NCBI RefSeq assembly: GCF_002911015.1
Contig: NZ_KZ626866.1
Coordinates: forward strand, 30,130-94,129
Length of the DNA stretch: 64,000 bases
Direction: 5' to 3'
Source of the DNA: Streptomyces populi
GTDB taxonomy: Bacteria; Actinomycetota; Actinomycetes; Streptomycetales; Streptomycetaceae
Every line of letters begins with the position of its first letter. Positions within the stretch are counted from its first letter, which is position 1. The notes under the pieces are model-generated. The model was given only the letters and a program-made list of their open reading frames with translations. It did not search any database and was not told where the DNA came from. A program made the translations under genes and the position numbers. Positions 34,576 through 43,117 of this stretch are shown in pieces.

Positions 34576-35655
34576 ATGAGCCCCCGCGCCGGTTCCGCCG
34601 GCTCCTCCACTCTCGCCTTCGTCGAGAGTCCGGTACAGCTCCTGAACGTGCTGGAATGGGCGCACGCGCACGCCCCCGACGGTGCGGCGCCCGGCGCGGG
34701 GTTCACCCTCGTCGTCCTGTCCCCCAACGACCCGATGACCCGCGGCCAGCTCCGCCGGATGGCGGAACTGGCCCGCGACGAGGGCCACGCGGTCCGCTGG
34801 GAGGAGGCGCGCGGCGGCACCACGGCCCCCTTCCACACCATCGGGGGCCTGGCCCCGCTGCTGCGCAGGGCCCGGCGGATCGTCATGGGGGATCCGTTCT
34901 CCCGCTATGTGCAGCTGCTGCTGACCATCACCAGGGCGCGCGACCTGGTCGTGGTCGACGACGGCACGGCGACGATGGAGTTCGTCGCCCAGCTCGCCCG
35001 CGGTGAGCGCCTGGTGCGCTGGCACCGGCGCGGTGGCCGCCCCGGCCCCCGGGACGTGCTCTTCGCTCCCGTGTCCGCCTCGGCCCGCCGCCGGCTGACG
35101 CCCGGCGACCGGCGCAGCGTCGAGGTCTTCTCCTCGATGCCGATCGAATCGGCACCGGACGGCGTCACGATCACCGCCAACGACTTCTCCTGGACCCGGG
35201 CCCGGTTCGGCCCGCCGCGCATCACCAAGGGCGCGGACCTGGTCGGCACCTCGCTCGTGGAGACGGGTGTGGTCGACCCGGACCGCTACCTGGACGCGGT
35301 CCGCGCGCTCGCCGGGACGCACGGCGCGACCCGCTACTTCGCGCACCGCCGCGAGAGCGCCGACAAACTCCACCGGCTGGCCGCCGGGACGGGCCTGGAG
35401 ATCGTCCGCCCCGACCTGCCGCTCGAGCTGATCGCCCGGCGCGGCCCCATAGGCCGTACGATCCTGAGCTTCCCCTCGACGGTCGTCCACACGCTGCCGC
35501 TCGCCCTGGCCGGTACCGGGGTGCGCGTCGCGGTCTGCGACATCGACCCCGCCTGGCTGACGGAGAACGCCTCGCCGAGGGCCCAGGGCTTCCTGTCCGG
35601 GGTCACGGGGACGGCCCGGGACGTCCACCGTCTCTCGGCGGTGTCCGCGATCTAG
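34576..35655 (+). CDS. Putative polysialyltransferase-like protein
   Basis: 359 residues, no signal or membrane helix. The N terminus STLAFVESPVQLLNVLEWAH resembles the first strand of the sialyl-/polysialyltransferase fold. RIVMGDPFSRYVQLLLT, LVVVDDGTATMEFV (the D/E-DG site of such enzymes), RYFAHRRESADKL and the SFPSTVVHTLPLAL motif (Ser/Thr loop binding CMP) support this. It ends the operon with the CMP-transferase and synthase, so transfer of the activated sugar to an acceptor is the likely role. Confidence 0.68.
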   Translation: MSPRAGSAGSSTLAFVESPVQLLNVLEWAHAHAPDGAAPGAGFTLVVLSPNDPMTRGQLRRMAELARDEGHAVRWEEARGGTTAPFHTIGGLAPLLRRARRIVMGDPFSRYVQLLLTITRARDLVVVDDGTATMEFVAQLARGERLVRWHRRGGRPGPRDVLFAPVSASARRRLTPGDRRSVEVFSSMPIESAPDGVTITANDFSWTRARFGPPRITKGADLVGTSLVETGVVDPDRYLDAVRALAGTHGATRYFAHRRESADKLHRLAAGTGLEIVRPDLPLELIARRGPIGRTILSFPSTVVHTLPLALAGTGVRVAVCDIDPAWLTENASPRAQGFLSGVTGTARDVHRLSAVSAI

Positions 35656-36060
35656 GTCGATCCACCGGCGGATGCGGGGAGCCGGTGTCCGGCGTCCCGC
35701 GCCCGCCGGGCACCGGCGCCGACGTCGCGGGCCTCCGCATCACGGAACGTGACCCGGAGGCCGGGGCCGGTGACGGCGCCGGAGCCGGCCGCGGTGGTGT
35801 GAGACCGTGGAGACCACGAAGGGGAATGGACCCGGACACGCCGGGCGTTCCCCCGTGTGCATCGGCGGACGCCGCCCGCCGAGTCGGATCACGGCCGGTC
35901 ACCCGCACCCGTTCAAGATCCAAACGCCCGGAGAGCCGGGCGATTCTACCCACCCCCGGAGCCGGCCATGCACCGCGCGGCCAGATTTTCTTCCCCTAAC
36001 GGGCTGAACTTTTGTTGATCGTGGGTTAGTTGGCCGCCCGATCGTCCTACCCTTCAAAGG
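35656..36060. other. 405-bp intergenic region
   Basis: No gene seen; open frames give Arg/Pro-rich artefacts. The right end, from 35990, is less GC-rich and contains TACCCT (36048-36053) seven bases before GTG 36061, a probable -10 for a leaderless transcript. No clear hairpin was found after the 35655 stop. Confidence 0.5.
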
Positions 36061-37299
36061 GTGAACCAACTGATGTCCCGAGAGTCCGAGGCCGATCTCC
36101 CCGGGGAGCCGTTGCTCCCGGGCGCGCTGCCCGAGGCACTGCGCGCCGAACTCGTGGCGTTCCGTCGCGACTTGCACATGCATCCGGAGCTCGGCAACCA
36201 GGAGTTCCGCACCACCGCGGCGATCAAGGCGCGCCTGGAGCAGGCGGGCCTGAAGCCGCAGGTCCTCTCCATCGGCACGGGCCTCATCTGTGACATCGGG
36301 GACACGGACGACGTACGTCCCATGCTGGCGCTGCGCGCCGACATCGACGCGCTGCCCATCCCGGACGCGAAGACCGACTGCGCGTACCGCTCGACCGTGC
36401 CCGACCGCGCCCACGCCTGCGGTCACGACGTGCACACGACGGTCGTGCTCGGCGCCGGTCTCGTCCTCGCCGAGCTGCACGACCGGGGCCTGCTGCCCCG
36501 GCGCGTCCGGCTGATCTTCCAGCCCGCGGAGGAGGTGCTGCCCGGTGGTGCCCCGGACGTGATCGAGTCCGGTGCGCTCGAAGGAGTCGGGCGGATCATC
36601 GGCGTGCACTGCGACCCGAAGGTCGACGCGGGGCGCATCGGACTGCGGCACGGCCCCATCACCTCGGCGTGCGACCGGCTCGAGGTGGCACTCGACGGCG
36701 CGGGTGGCCACACCGCGCGCCCCCACCTCACCACCGACCTCGTCACCGCCGCCGCGCGGGTCGTGACCGACGTCCCGGCGCTCGTCTCCCGGCGTGTCGA
36801 CGCCCGCAGCGGGCTCGCGGTGACCTGGGGGCGCATCGAGTCGGGGCACGCCTGCAACGTGATCCCGCAGCACGCCGAGCTGTCCGGGACGATCCGCTGC
36901 CTGGACCTGGAGGCCTGGCGCGCCGCGCCCGACCTCGTCCACGCGGCCATCGACGAGATCGCGAACCTCTACCGTGCCAAGTCCGAGATCAACTACATCC
37001 GGGGCGTCCCGCCGGTCGTCAACGACCCGGCCGTCACCGAGCTGCTCCGCGACGCCATGACCGCCCGGCGCGGCCCGCACTCCATCGAGGACACCGAGCA
37101 GAGCCTCGGCGGCGAGGACTTCTCCTGGTACCTGGAGCACGTGCCCGGCGCGCTGGCCCGGCTCGGGGTGCGCTCGCCCGGCGACCGCACCACCCGGGAC
37201 CTGCACCGGGGCGACTTCGACGTGGACGAGCACGCGATCACGGTCGGCGTGGAGATGTTCACCGCCGCGGCCCTGCTGGACCCGCCCCCCTCCGCGTAA
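36061..37299 (+). CDS. M20 family metallopeptidase/amidohydrolase
   Basis: 412 residues from GTG 36061, where a leaderless promoter fits; ATG 36073 is four codons later. Metal ligands are in HACGHDVHTT, FQPAEEVLPGG and the C-terminal LGGEDFSWYLEH. The dimerisation lid lies between (AGGHTARPHLTTD). This is the M20D (N-acyl amino-acid/indole-acetyl hydrolase) type with DLHMHPELGNQEF. The exact substrate is unknown. It precedes the nucleoside locus but lacks its operator. Confidence 0.9.
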   Translation: MNQLMSRESEADLPGEPLLPGALPEALRAELVAFRRDLHMHPELGNQEFRTTAAIKARLEQAGLKPQVLSIGTGLICDIGDTDDVRPMLALRADIDALPIPDAKTDCAYRSTVPDRAHACGHDVHTTVVLGAGLVLAELHDRGLLPRRVRLIFQPAEEVLPGGAPDVIESGALEGVGRIIGVHCDPKVDAGRIGLRHGPITSACDRLEVALDGAGGHTARPHLTTDLVTAAARVVTDVPALVSRRVDARSGLAVTWGRIESGHACNVIPQHAELSGTIRCLDLEAWRAAPDLVHAAIDEIANLYRAKSEINYIRGVPPVVNDPAVTELLRDAMTARRGPHSIEDTEQSLGGEDFSWYLEHVPGALARLGVRSPGDRTTRDLHRGDFDVDEHAITVGVEMFTAAALLDPPPSA

Positions 37300-37640
37300 G
37301 GGGAACCGTCCCCTCGTGGCGCGGCCGGGTGACTCCGGTCGCGCCCCATGACCCCCCGCAGTAGCGTGGTCCGCAGTTCTTCGGAAACAGTCACTCCGTG
37401 GAGCGGTGCCCACCCGTTCCGTCACGTGGGGTCCCTTCTCCGGAATCACCGCGTGACGGCCGTGATGGGCGCCGTGTCCCCGAAAGCGCCTTTCGGCCGC
37501 ACGGTTCACAAGGACGTAACCGGCCATCGGCACGAATGGATAACGGCCAGGCGGAACCCCGTTCCCTGGACGGTCTACGCGCGTTAATGTGCGCCGAACT
37601 CAGCACCCACTGCGGGGCTTTGGAGAATGGGGAACTTCAG
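37300..37640. other. 341-bp intergenic region holding the first BMP promoter
   Basis: The only feature recognised is the promoter/operator at 37562-37590. The 300 bases before it show no gene or clear terminator. Confidence 0.5.
37562..37590 (+). promoter_or_regulatory. Promoter and nucleoside-regulon operator of BMP gene 1
   Basis: CTACGCGCGTTA (37575-37586) matches ten of twelve bases of the palindrome CTACGCGCGTAG found elsewhere in the window. Its last two bases are altered to form TAATGT (37585-37590), a -10 hexamer. TTCCCT (37562-37567) is a weak -35 at 17 bp. The same arrangement precedes BMP gene 2. Confidence 0.75.
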
Positions 37641-38696
37641 ATGCGTCGGATAGCCAGCCTGACCCGCATCGCGGTGGGGGTCGCGTCGCTCGCACTCGCC
37701 GCCACGGCCTGCGGCGGTACCAGCAGCGAGGGCAACAGCAGCAACAGCAGCGAGAGCGGCGGCGGCAAGGGTCTCGCCATCGCGTACGACGTCGGCGGCA
37801 AGGGTGACCAGTCCTTCAACGACGCGGCGTACGAGGGTCTGCAGAAGGCGAAGAAGGAGTTCGGCTACCAGACGGCCGACATCGAGCCCACCGACAACGA
37901 GACGGACGCCGACAAGCAGCAGCGTCTGGAGTCCCTCGCCAAGCAGGGCTACAACCCCGTCATCGGCATCGGCTTCGCCTACGGCCCCGCGCTCGAGAAG
38001 GCCGCCGTGAAGTTCCCGAAGACCACCTTCGGCATCGTCGACTCGGTCGTCGAGGGCAAGAACGTGGCCTCCCTGGTCTTCGCCGAGCAGGAGTCCTCCT
38101 ACCTCGCCGGTGTCGCCGCCGCCAAGGCCACCAAGAGCAACACGGTCGGCTTCATCGGCGGTGTGGACGTTCCGCTGATCCACAAGTTCGAGGCCGGCTA
38201 CACCCAGGGCGTCAAGGACACCAAGCCCGGTGTGAAGGTCCTCTCGCAGTACCTGACCCAGACCGCCGCCGAGGGTGGCTTCTCCAGCCCCGACAAGGGC
38301 AAGGCCGCCGCCGAGGGCCAGATCGAGAAGGGCGCCGACGTCCTGTACGCCGCCGCCGGCCTCTCCGGTCAGGGTGTCATCGAGGCCGCCTCCAAGGCGG
38401 GCGTGTGGGCCATCGGTGTCGACTCCGACCAGTACAAGCAGGAAGCGCTGGCGGCGTACAAGGACAAGATCCTGACCTCCGCGCTCAAGGACGTCGGCGG
38501 CGCGGTCTACACGCTGTCCAAGTCGGTCCACGACGGCAAGCCGCTGACCGGCACGCAGACCTTCGACCTCAAGGTGAACGGCGTCGGCCTCTCCGAGAGC
38601 AACCCGAAGATGGGGGAGATCGCCGGTCTGAACGACGCCGTGGCCAAGGCCAAGGCCGCCATCATCGCGGGCGACATCAAGGTCAAGACCTCCTAG
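37641..38696 (+). CDS. BMP family nucleoside-binding lipoprotein 1
   Basis: 351 residues. Lipoprotein signal ending LAATAC with Cys24, then a Ser/Asn/Gly linker. Family motifs: GLAIAYDVGGKGDQSFNDAAYEG, NPVIGIGFAYGPALEKAA, FAEQESSYLAGVAAAKATKS, VGFIGGVDVPLIHKFEAGY, DVLYAAAGLSGQGVIEAA. It is the extracytoplasmic receptor for the nucleoside ABC transporter encoded downstream. Most residues are shared with the product of the next gene. GGGGAA precedes ATG 37641. A 20-bp hairpin after the stop separates it from its copy. Confidence 0.95.
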   Translation: MRRIASLTRIAVGVASLALAATACGGTSSEGNSSNSSESGGGKGLAIAYDVGGKGDQSFNDAAYEGLQKAKKEFGYQTADIEPTDNETDADKQQRLESLAKQGYNPVIGIGFAYGPALEKAAVKFPKTTFGIVDSVVEGKNVASLVFAEQESSYLAGVAAAKATKSNTVGFIGGVDVPLIHKFEAGYTQGVKDTKPGVKVLSQYLTQTAAEGGFSSPDKGKAAAEGQIEKGADVLYAAAGLSGQGVIEAASKAGVWAIGVDSDQYKQEALAAYKDKILTSALKDVGGAVYTLSKSVHDGKPLTGTQTFDLKVNGVGLSESNPKMGEIAGLNDAVAKAKAAIIAGDIKVKTS

Positions 38697-38760
38697 TGAC
38701 GTGAGCGGCGGGTCCGGCCCGCCGTCGCCACGCCCGAAGGGGCGGACACGATCGAAGGAA

Positions 38761-38804
38761 CAGCGGAACGGGCGGACACCTGGGGGTGTCCGCCCGTTCC
38801 GCTG
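38761..38804 (+). terminator. Strong terminator between the BMP genes
   Basis: A 20-bp perfect stem (38761-38780 with 38785-38804) and a 4-base loop, 65 bases after the first BMP stop. It makes the two receptor genes separate transcription units; the second has its own promoter. Confidence 0.92.
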
Positions 38805-38912
38805 TCCGCGCGCGGGGCCGTCCCGAGCCGTCTCCTCCCCGCGATCGGCACCTTCCGGTCCCGTCGGCAAGTGGCGTCGAGCACAGCCGGATAACAAGGT
38901 GGACAGAAGGGG

Positions 38913-38941
38913 TTTTCTAGTTGGTCTACGCGCGTTAATCT
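38913..38941 (+). promoter_or_regulatory. Promoter and nucleoside-regulon operator of BMP gene 2
   Basis: CTACGCGCGTTA (38926-38937) and TAATCT (38936-38941) repeat the layout of the first BMP promoter, including the flanking GGT before and TGCG after. TTTTCT (38913-38918) is a possible -35 at 17 bp. The promoter was evidently copied with the gene. Confidence 0.75.
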
Positions 38942-38999
38942 GCGGCGAAGCCAGCGCCGAAGCTGAACCGTCGGGCGCTGTACGACAGGAGCACATGTA

Positions 39000-40055
39000 A
39001 TGCGCCGGGTTACCCGCATCGCGCTCGCAGGCACTGCGACCGCCTCTCTCGCCCTCGCTCTGTCCGCCTGTGGCGGCACCTCGACCTCCTCCTCGTCCTC
39101 CTCGGACGACAAGGGCGGTCACAAGGGCCTCGCCCTCGCGTACGACGTCGGCGGCAAGGGCGACCAGTCCTTCAACGACGCCGCGTACGAGGGCCTGAAG
39201 AAGGCGAAGGGCGAGTTCAAGTACGACACCGCCGACATCGAGCCCACCGACGGCGAGACGGACGCGGACAAGGAGCAGCGCCTGGTCTCCCTGGCCAAGC
39301 AGGGCTTCAACCCGGTCATCGGCGTCGGCTTCGCCTACGGCCCGGCCGTCAAGGCCGCCGCCGCGAAGTTCCCGAAGACCACGTTCGGCATCGTCGACGA
39401 CTCCTCCGTCGAGGCGAAGAACGTCGCGGACCTGGTCTTCTCCGAGCAGGAGGCCTCCTACCTCGCCGGTGTCGCGGCCGCCAAGGCCACCAAGACCGAC
39501 ACGGTCGGCTTCATCGGTGGTGTGGACGTTCCGCTGATCCACAAGTTCGCGGCGGGCTTCGAGCAGGGCGTCAAGGACACCAAGCCCGGCGTCAAGGTCC
39601 TCTCGCAGTACCTCACCCAGACGGCCCAGGAGGGTGGCTTCTCCAGCCCGGACAAGGGCAAGGCCGCCGCCGAGGGCCAGATCGAGAAGAAGGCCGACGT
39701 CGTCTACGCCGCGGCGGGTCTCTCCGGCCAGGGTGTCATCGAGGCCGCCTCCACCAAGAAGGTCCTCGCCATCGGCGTCGACTCGGACCAGTACCTCCAG
39801 GAGGCGCTGGCCAAGTACAAGGACTCGATCCTGACCTCCGCGACCAAGGATGTCGCCAAGGCGGTCTACACCCTGGCGAAGTCGGTCGAGGACGGTAAGC
39901 CCGAGAGCGGTATCGTTCGGGGCGATCTGAAGTCCGGTGAGGTCGGCCTGGCCGACTCCAACCCGGCCTTCAAGAACAACACCGCGATCCAGGACGCCGT
40001 CAAGGCCGCCCAGGAGAAGATCATCAGCGGTGCGATCAAGGTCAAGACCAGCTGA
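39000..40055 (+). CDS. BMP family nucleoside-binding lipoprotein 2
   Basis: 351 residues, lipobox LALSAC, Ser-rich linker, then the same fold and motifs as BMP 1 (GLALAYDVGGKGDQSFNDAA, VGFIGGVDVPLIHKFAAGF, GFSSPDKGKAAAEGQIEKK). Differences concentrate in the linker and the last 60 residues (ESGIVRGDLKSGEVGLADSN against TGTQTFDLKVNGVGLSESN). ATG 39000 has AGGAG suitably upstream. Two receptors for one transporter suggest different nucleoside preferences or expression. Confidence 0.95.
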   Translation: MRRVTRIALAGTATASLALALSACGGTSTSSSSSSDDKGGHKGLALAYDVGGKGDQSFNDAAYEGLKKAKGEFKYDTADIEPTDGETDADKEQRLVSLAKQGFNPVIGVGFAYGPAVKAAAAKFPKTTFGIVDDSSVEAKNVADLVFSEQEASYLAGVAAAKATKTDTVGFIGGVDVPLIHKFAAGFEQGVKDTKPGVKVLSQYLTQTAQEGGFSSPDKGKAAAEGQIEKKADVVYAAAGLSGQGVIEAASTKKVLAIGVDSDQYLQEALAKYKDSILTSATKDVAKAVYTLAKSVEDGKPESGIVRGDLKSGEVGLADSNPAFKNNTAIQDAVKAAQEKIISGAIKVKTS

Positions 40056-40183
40056 CGAGAGTTACCTCAGGAGCAGCCAATGCGGTCCCGGGGAAGTTCG
40101 GGCGAGTTCCAGTGCCGGCCGGCACAGAGCGGCGCCTGTTCTGCCCCGGGGTCGCTTGGTAACCGCGGGGTTACGTCCGCTCG

Positions 40184-40218
40184 ACGGGATACGAGGAGCC
40201 TCGCTCCTCGTATCCCGT
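40184..40218 (+). terminator. Hairpin between BMP gene 2 and the transporter operon
   Basis: ACGGGATACGAGGAG (40184-40198) pairs perfectly with 40204-40218 around a 5-base loop. It lies 128 bases after the BMP stop and upstream of the next operator, so it probably limits readthrough into the ATPase gene. Confidence 0.8.
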
Positions 40219-40242
40219 TCTCGCGGCACGTGACCCCTTTCG

Positions 40243-40271
40243 TTGCCGTAGGGGCGCTACGCGCGTAGACG
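40243..40271 (+). promoter_or_regulatory. Promoter and operator of the nucleoside transporter operon
   Basis: Perfect palindrome CTACGCGCGTAG at 40257-40268. TTGCCG (40243-40248) and TAGACG (40266-40271), 17 bp apart, are plausible -35 and -10 elements, the second overlapping the palindrome. The geometry matches that at the BMP promoters. Confidence 0.72.
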
Positions 40272-40298
40272 ACCCCCTTTCCCTCAGGAGAGTGCGCC

Positions 40299-41993
40299 AT
40301 CAACGCGTCCAGCAGCCCTCCGGCCGGCGCGGTCAACGGTCAGGCGACCGCTGTCGAACTCGCCGGGATCACCAAGCGATTCCCTGGCGTCGTGGCCAAC
40401 CACGACATCCACCTCAGCGTCCGCAAGGGCACCGTGCACGCCCTCGTCGGCGAGAACGGCGCCGGCAAGTCGACGCTGATGAAGATTCTCTACGGCATGC
40501 AGAAGCCGGACGAGGGCACCATCGCCGTCGACGGCGAACAAGTCGCCTTCTCGTCGCCCGGCGACGCCATCGCCCGCGGCATCGGCATGGTCCACCAGCA
40601 CTTCATGCTGGCCGACAACCTCACCGTCCTGGAGAACGTCACCCTCGGCAGCGAGAAGCTGTACGGGATCGGCGCCAAGGCCCGCCGCAAGATCATCGAG
40701 ATCTCCGACCGCTACGGCCTCGGGGTCCGCCCCGACGTCCTGGTCGAGGAGCTCGGCGTCGCCGAACGGCAGCGCGTGGAGATCCTCAAGGTCCTCTTCC
40801 GCGGTGCCCGCATCCTGATCCTCGACGAGCCCACCGCCGTCCTAGTGCCCCAGGAGGTCGACGCGCTCTTCGACAACCTGCGCGAGCTCAAGGCCGAGGG
40901 CCTGTCGGTCATCTTCATCTCGCACAAGCTGGGCGAGGTCCTCTCCGTCGCCGACGACATCACGGTCATCCGCCGCGGTACGACGGTCGGCACCGCCGTC
41001 CCCTCCGAGACGACCCCGCGCCAGCTCGCCGAGCTGATGGTCGGCAGCGAACTGCCCACGCCGGAGACCTCCGAGTCCACGGTCACCGACCAGGCCGTGA
41101 TCGAGGTCGACGACCTGGTCGTCTTCGCCAAGGGCTCGGTGTCGATGGGCAAGGGCTCCGCGGCCCTGCTCATGGACGAGGTGGAGCGCGGCGCCGTACG
41201 GCTCGTGCTCGACCACGTCTCCTTCACCATCCACGCCGGTGAGGTGATGGGCATCGCGGGTGTCGAGGGCAACGGCCAGACCGAGCTCATCGACGCCCTG
41301 ATCGGCCTGAAGGCCGCGGACTCCGGTGCCGTCCGCTTCATGGGCGAGGACATCACCGGGATGTCCACGCGCAAGCGCCGTGAGAACGGCATCGGCTACA
41401 TCCCCGAGGACCGCCACCGCCACGGCCTCCTCCTGGAGGCACCCCTCTGGGAGAACCGCATCCTCGGCCACGTCACCGAGAAGCCCAACGCCAAGGGCTT
41501 CTGGATCGACATCAAGGGTGCCCAGCAGGACACCCGCCGCATCGTCGAGCAGTACGACGTGCGCACCCCCGGCATCGACGTCACCGCGGCCTCCCTGTCC
41601 GGCGGCAACCAGCAGAAGCTGATCGTCGGCCGCGAGATGAGCCACAAGCCGAAGTTCCTGATCGCCGCCCACCCCACCCGTGGTGTGGACGTCGGCGCGC
41701 AGGCGCAGATCTGGGACCAGATCCGCGCGGCGCGCCGCGAGGGACTCGCCGTTCTGCTGATCTCCGCGGACCTGGACGAACTCATCGGCCTGTCCGACAC
41801 GCTCCGGGTGATCTTCAACGGCAAGCTGGTCGCGGACGCGGACCCGGCCACCATCACCCCGGAGGAACTCGGCTCGGCCATGACCGGTGCCGCTTCCGGA
41901 CACCTGGAGAACGAGGAGCTCGCCGAAGCGGCCGAGCTCGAAGAGCCCACCGAGAACCCGGCGCCGGACGCCCCGGAAGACGAGGCCCGCTGA
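40299..41993 (+). CDS. Nucleoside ABC transporter ATPase with apparent ATC start codon
   Basis: 564 residues if read from ATC 40299, which sits eight bases after AGGAG. The frame has a stop at 40266 and no ATG, GTG or TTG until GTG 40392. Starting there would remove VELAGITKRFPGVV, the first strand of the ATPase fold, so a non-standard start is the best reading. Two ATPase halves as in sugar/BMP importers: first Walker A VGENGAGKST, Walker B ILILDEPTAVL; second half with the usual degenerate Walker A (GVEGNGQTE), signature LSGGNQQK and IAAHPTRGVDVG. Energises nucleoside import. Confidence 0.9.
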   Translation: MNASSSPPAGAVNGQATAVELAGITKRFPGVVANHDIHLSVRKGTVHALVGENGAGKSTLMKILYGMQKPDEGTIAVDGEQVAFSSPGDAIARGIGMVHQHFMLADNLTVLENVTLGSEKLYGIGAKARRKIIEISDRYGLGVRPDVLVEELGVAERQRVEILKVLFRGARILILDEPTAVLVPQEVDALFDNLRELKAEGLSVIFISHKLGEVLSVADDITVIRRGTTVGTAVPSETTPRQLAELMVGSELPTPETSESTVTDQAVIEVDDLVVFAKGSVSMGKGSAALLMDEVERGAVRLVLDHVSFTIHAGEVMGIAGVEGNGQTELIDALIGLKAADSGAVRFMGEDITGMSTRKRRENGIGYIPEDRHRHGLLLEAPLWENRILGHVTEKPNAKGFWIDIKGAQQDTRRIVEQYDVRTPGIDVTAASLSGGNQQKLIVGREMSHKPKFLIAAHPTRGVDVGAQAQIWDQIRAARREGLAVLLISADLDELIGLSDTLRVIFNGKLVADADPATITPEELGSAMTGAASGHLENEELAEAAELEEPTENPAPDAPEDEAR

Positions 41994-43117
41994 TGAAGAA
42001 GTTCGACAAGGAGCGCATGCTCCTCGCGGTGGCCGGACCGGTCATCGCGCTCGTCGTCGCCGTGGCGCTGACCTCGATCGTGCTGCTCGCCTCGGGCAAG
42101 AGCCCGATCGAGCCGTACACGATCATGTTCCAGCAGGCGACGTACTCCGACATCCAGGTCCTGATCATCAACCAGGCCTCGCTGTACTACATCGCGGCGC
42201 TGGCGGTGGCCATCGGCTTCCGGATGAACCTGTTCAACATCGGTGTCGACGGTCAGTACCAGCTCGCCGCCATGATGGCCGCGGTCGTCGGCGCGCACGT
42301 CGCGCTGCCGGCCGTGCTCCAGGTCCCGCTGCTGATGATCACGGCGATCTGCACCGGCGCGTTCTGGGCCGGTATCGCCGGTGTCCTGAAGGTCACCCGC
42401 GGGGTCAGCGAGGTCGTCGCGACGATCATGCTGAACGCGATCGCGACCTCCGTCATCGCCTACCTGTGGCTGCCCGACGTCTTCGGCGTCAAGCTCGGCA
42501 ACAACAACACCACCGGCGAGATGCACAAGTCCGGCTGGATCCCCGGCTTCAGCATGGGCGACGCCGGTGAGATCTACGGCCTGGTCATCCTCGCCGTGCT
42601 CCTCGGCATCGGCTACTGGATCGTCCTCAACCGCACCCGCTTCGGCTTCGACCTGCGCGCCTCCGGCGCCTCCGAGTCCGCCGCCGCGGCCAGCGGTGTC
42701 GACCCCAAGCGCATGGTGCTCACCGCGATGCTCCTCTCCGGCGGCATCGCCGGTCTCGCGGGTCTGCCGATCCTGCTCGGCGACACCCACACCTACAGCC
42801 TGAACTTCCCCACCGGCATCGGCTTCCTCGGCATCGGCATCGCGCTGCTCGGCCGCAACAGCCCCGTCGGCATCGCCTTCGCCTCCCTGCTGTGGGCCTG
42901 GCTCGACAAGGCCTCGCCCGAGCTCGACTTCCACGGGTACGACAAGGAGATCGCGGTCATCATGCAGGGCCTGATCGTGATCGCGGTCGTGGTCTCCTAC
43001 GAATCCGTGCGCGAGTGGGGTCTGCGCCGCCAGCAGCGCCGCGTGGGCGCCGAACTCGCCGCGGGCAACGTCCTCGGCGGCAACGACAACACCGACAAGG
43101 AGGTGGCGGGCCGATGA
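41993..43117 (+). CDS. Nucleoside ABC transporter permease 1
   Basis: 374 residues, about nine hydrophobic segments. ATG overlaps the ATPase stop (TGATG). Permease family BPD_transp_2 features: LYYIAALAVAIGFRMNLFNIG, GVDGQYQLAA, VTRGVSEVVATIMLN and the ATPase-contact region GFDLRASGASESAAAASGV. It pairs with the product of the next gene to form the membrane channel. Confidence 0.95.
   Translation: MKKFDKERMLLAVAGPVIALVVAVALTSIVLLASGKSPIEPYTIMFQQATYSDIQVLIINQASLYYIAALAVAIGFRMNLFNIGVDGQYQLAAMMAAVVGAHVALPAVLQVPLLMITAICTGAFWAGIAGVLKVTRGVSEVVATIMLNAIATSVIAYLWLPDVFGVKLGNNNTTGEMHKSGWIPGFSMGDAGEIYGLVILAVLLGIGYWIVLNRTRFGFDLRASGASESAAAASGVDPKRMVLTAMLLSGGIAGLAGLPILLGDTHTYSLNFPTGIGFLGIGIALLGRNSPVGIAFASLLWAWLDKASPELDFHGYDKEIAVIMQGLIVIAVVVSYESVREWGLRRQQRRVGAELAAGNVLGGNDNTDKEVAGR

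Noticed and set aside
40056..40298. Riboswitch ahead of the nucleoside transporter operon
   Set aside because: The only structure is a simple perfect hairpin that looks like a terminator of the preceding gene. A protein operator at 40257 explains the regulation better.
40292..41242. GTG 40292 as the start of the ATPase gene
   Set aside because: It opens a different frame that encodes an Arg-rich shadow. The ATPase motifs are in the frame entered at 40299.
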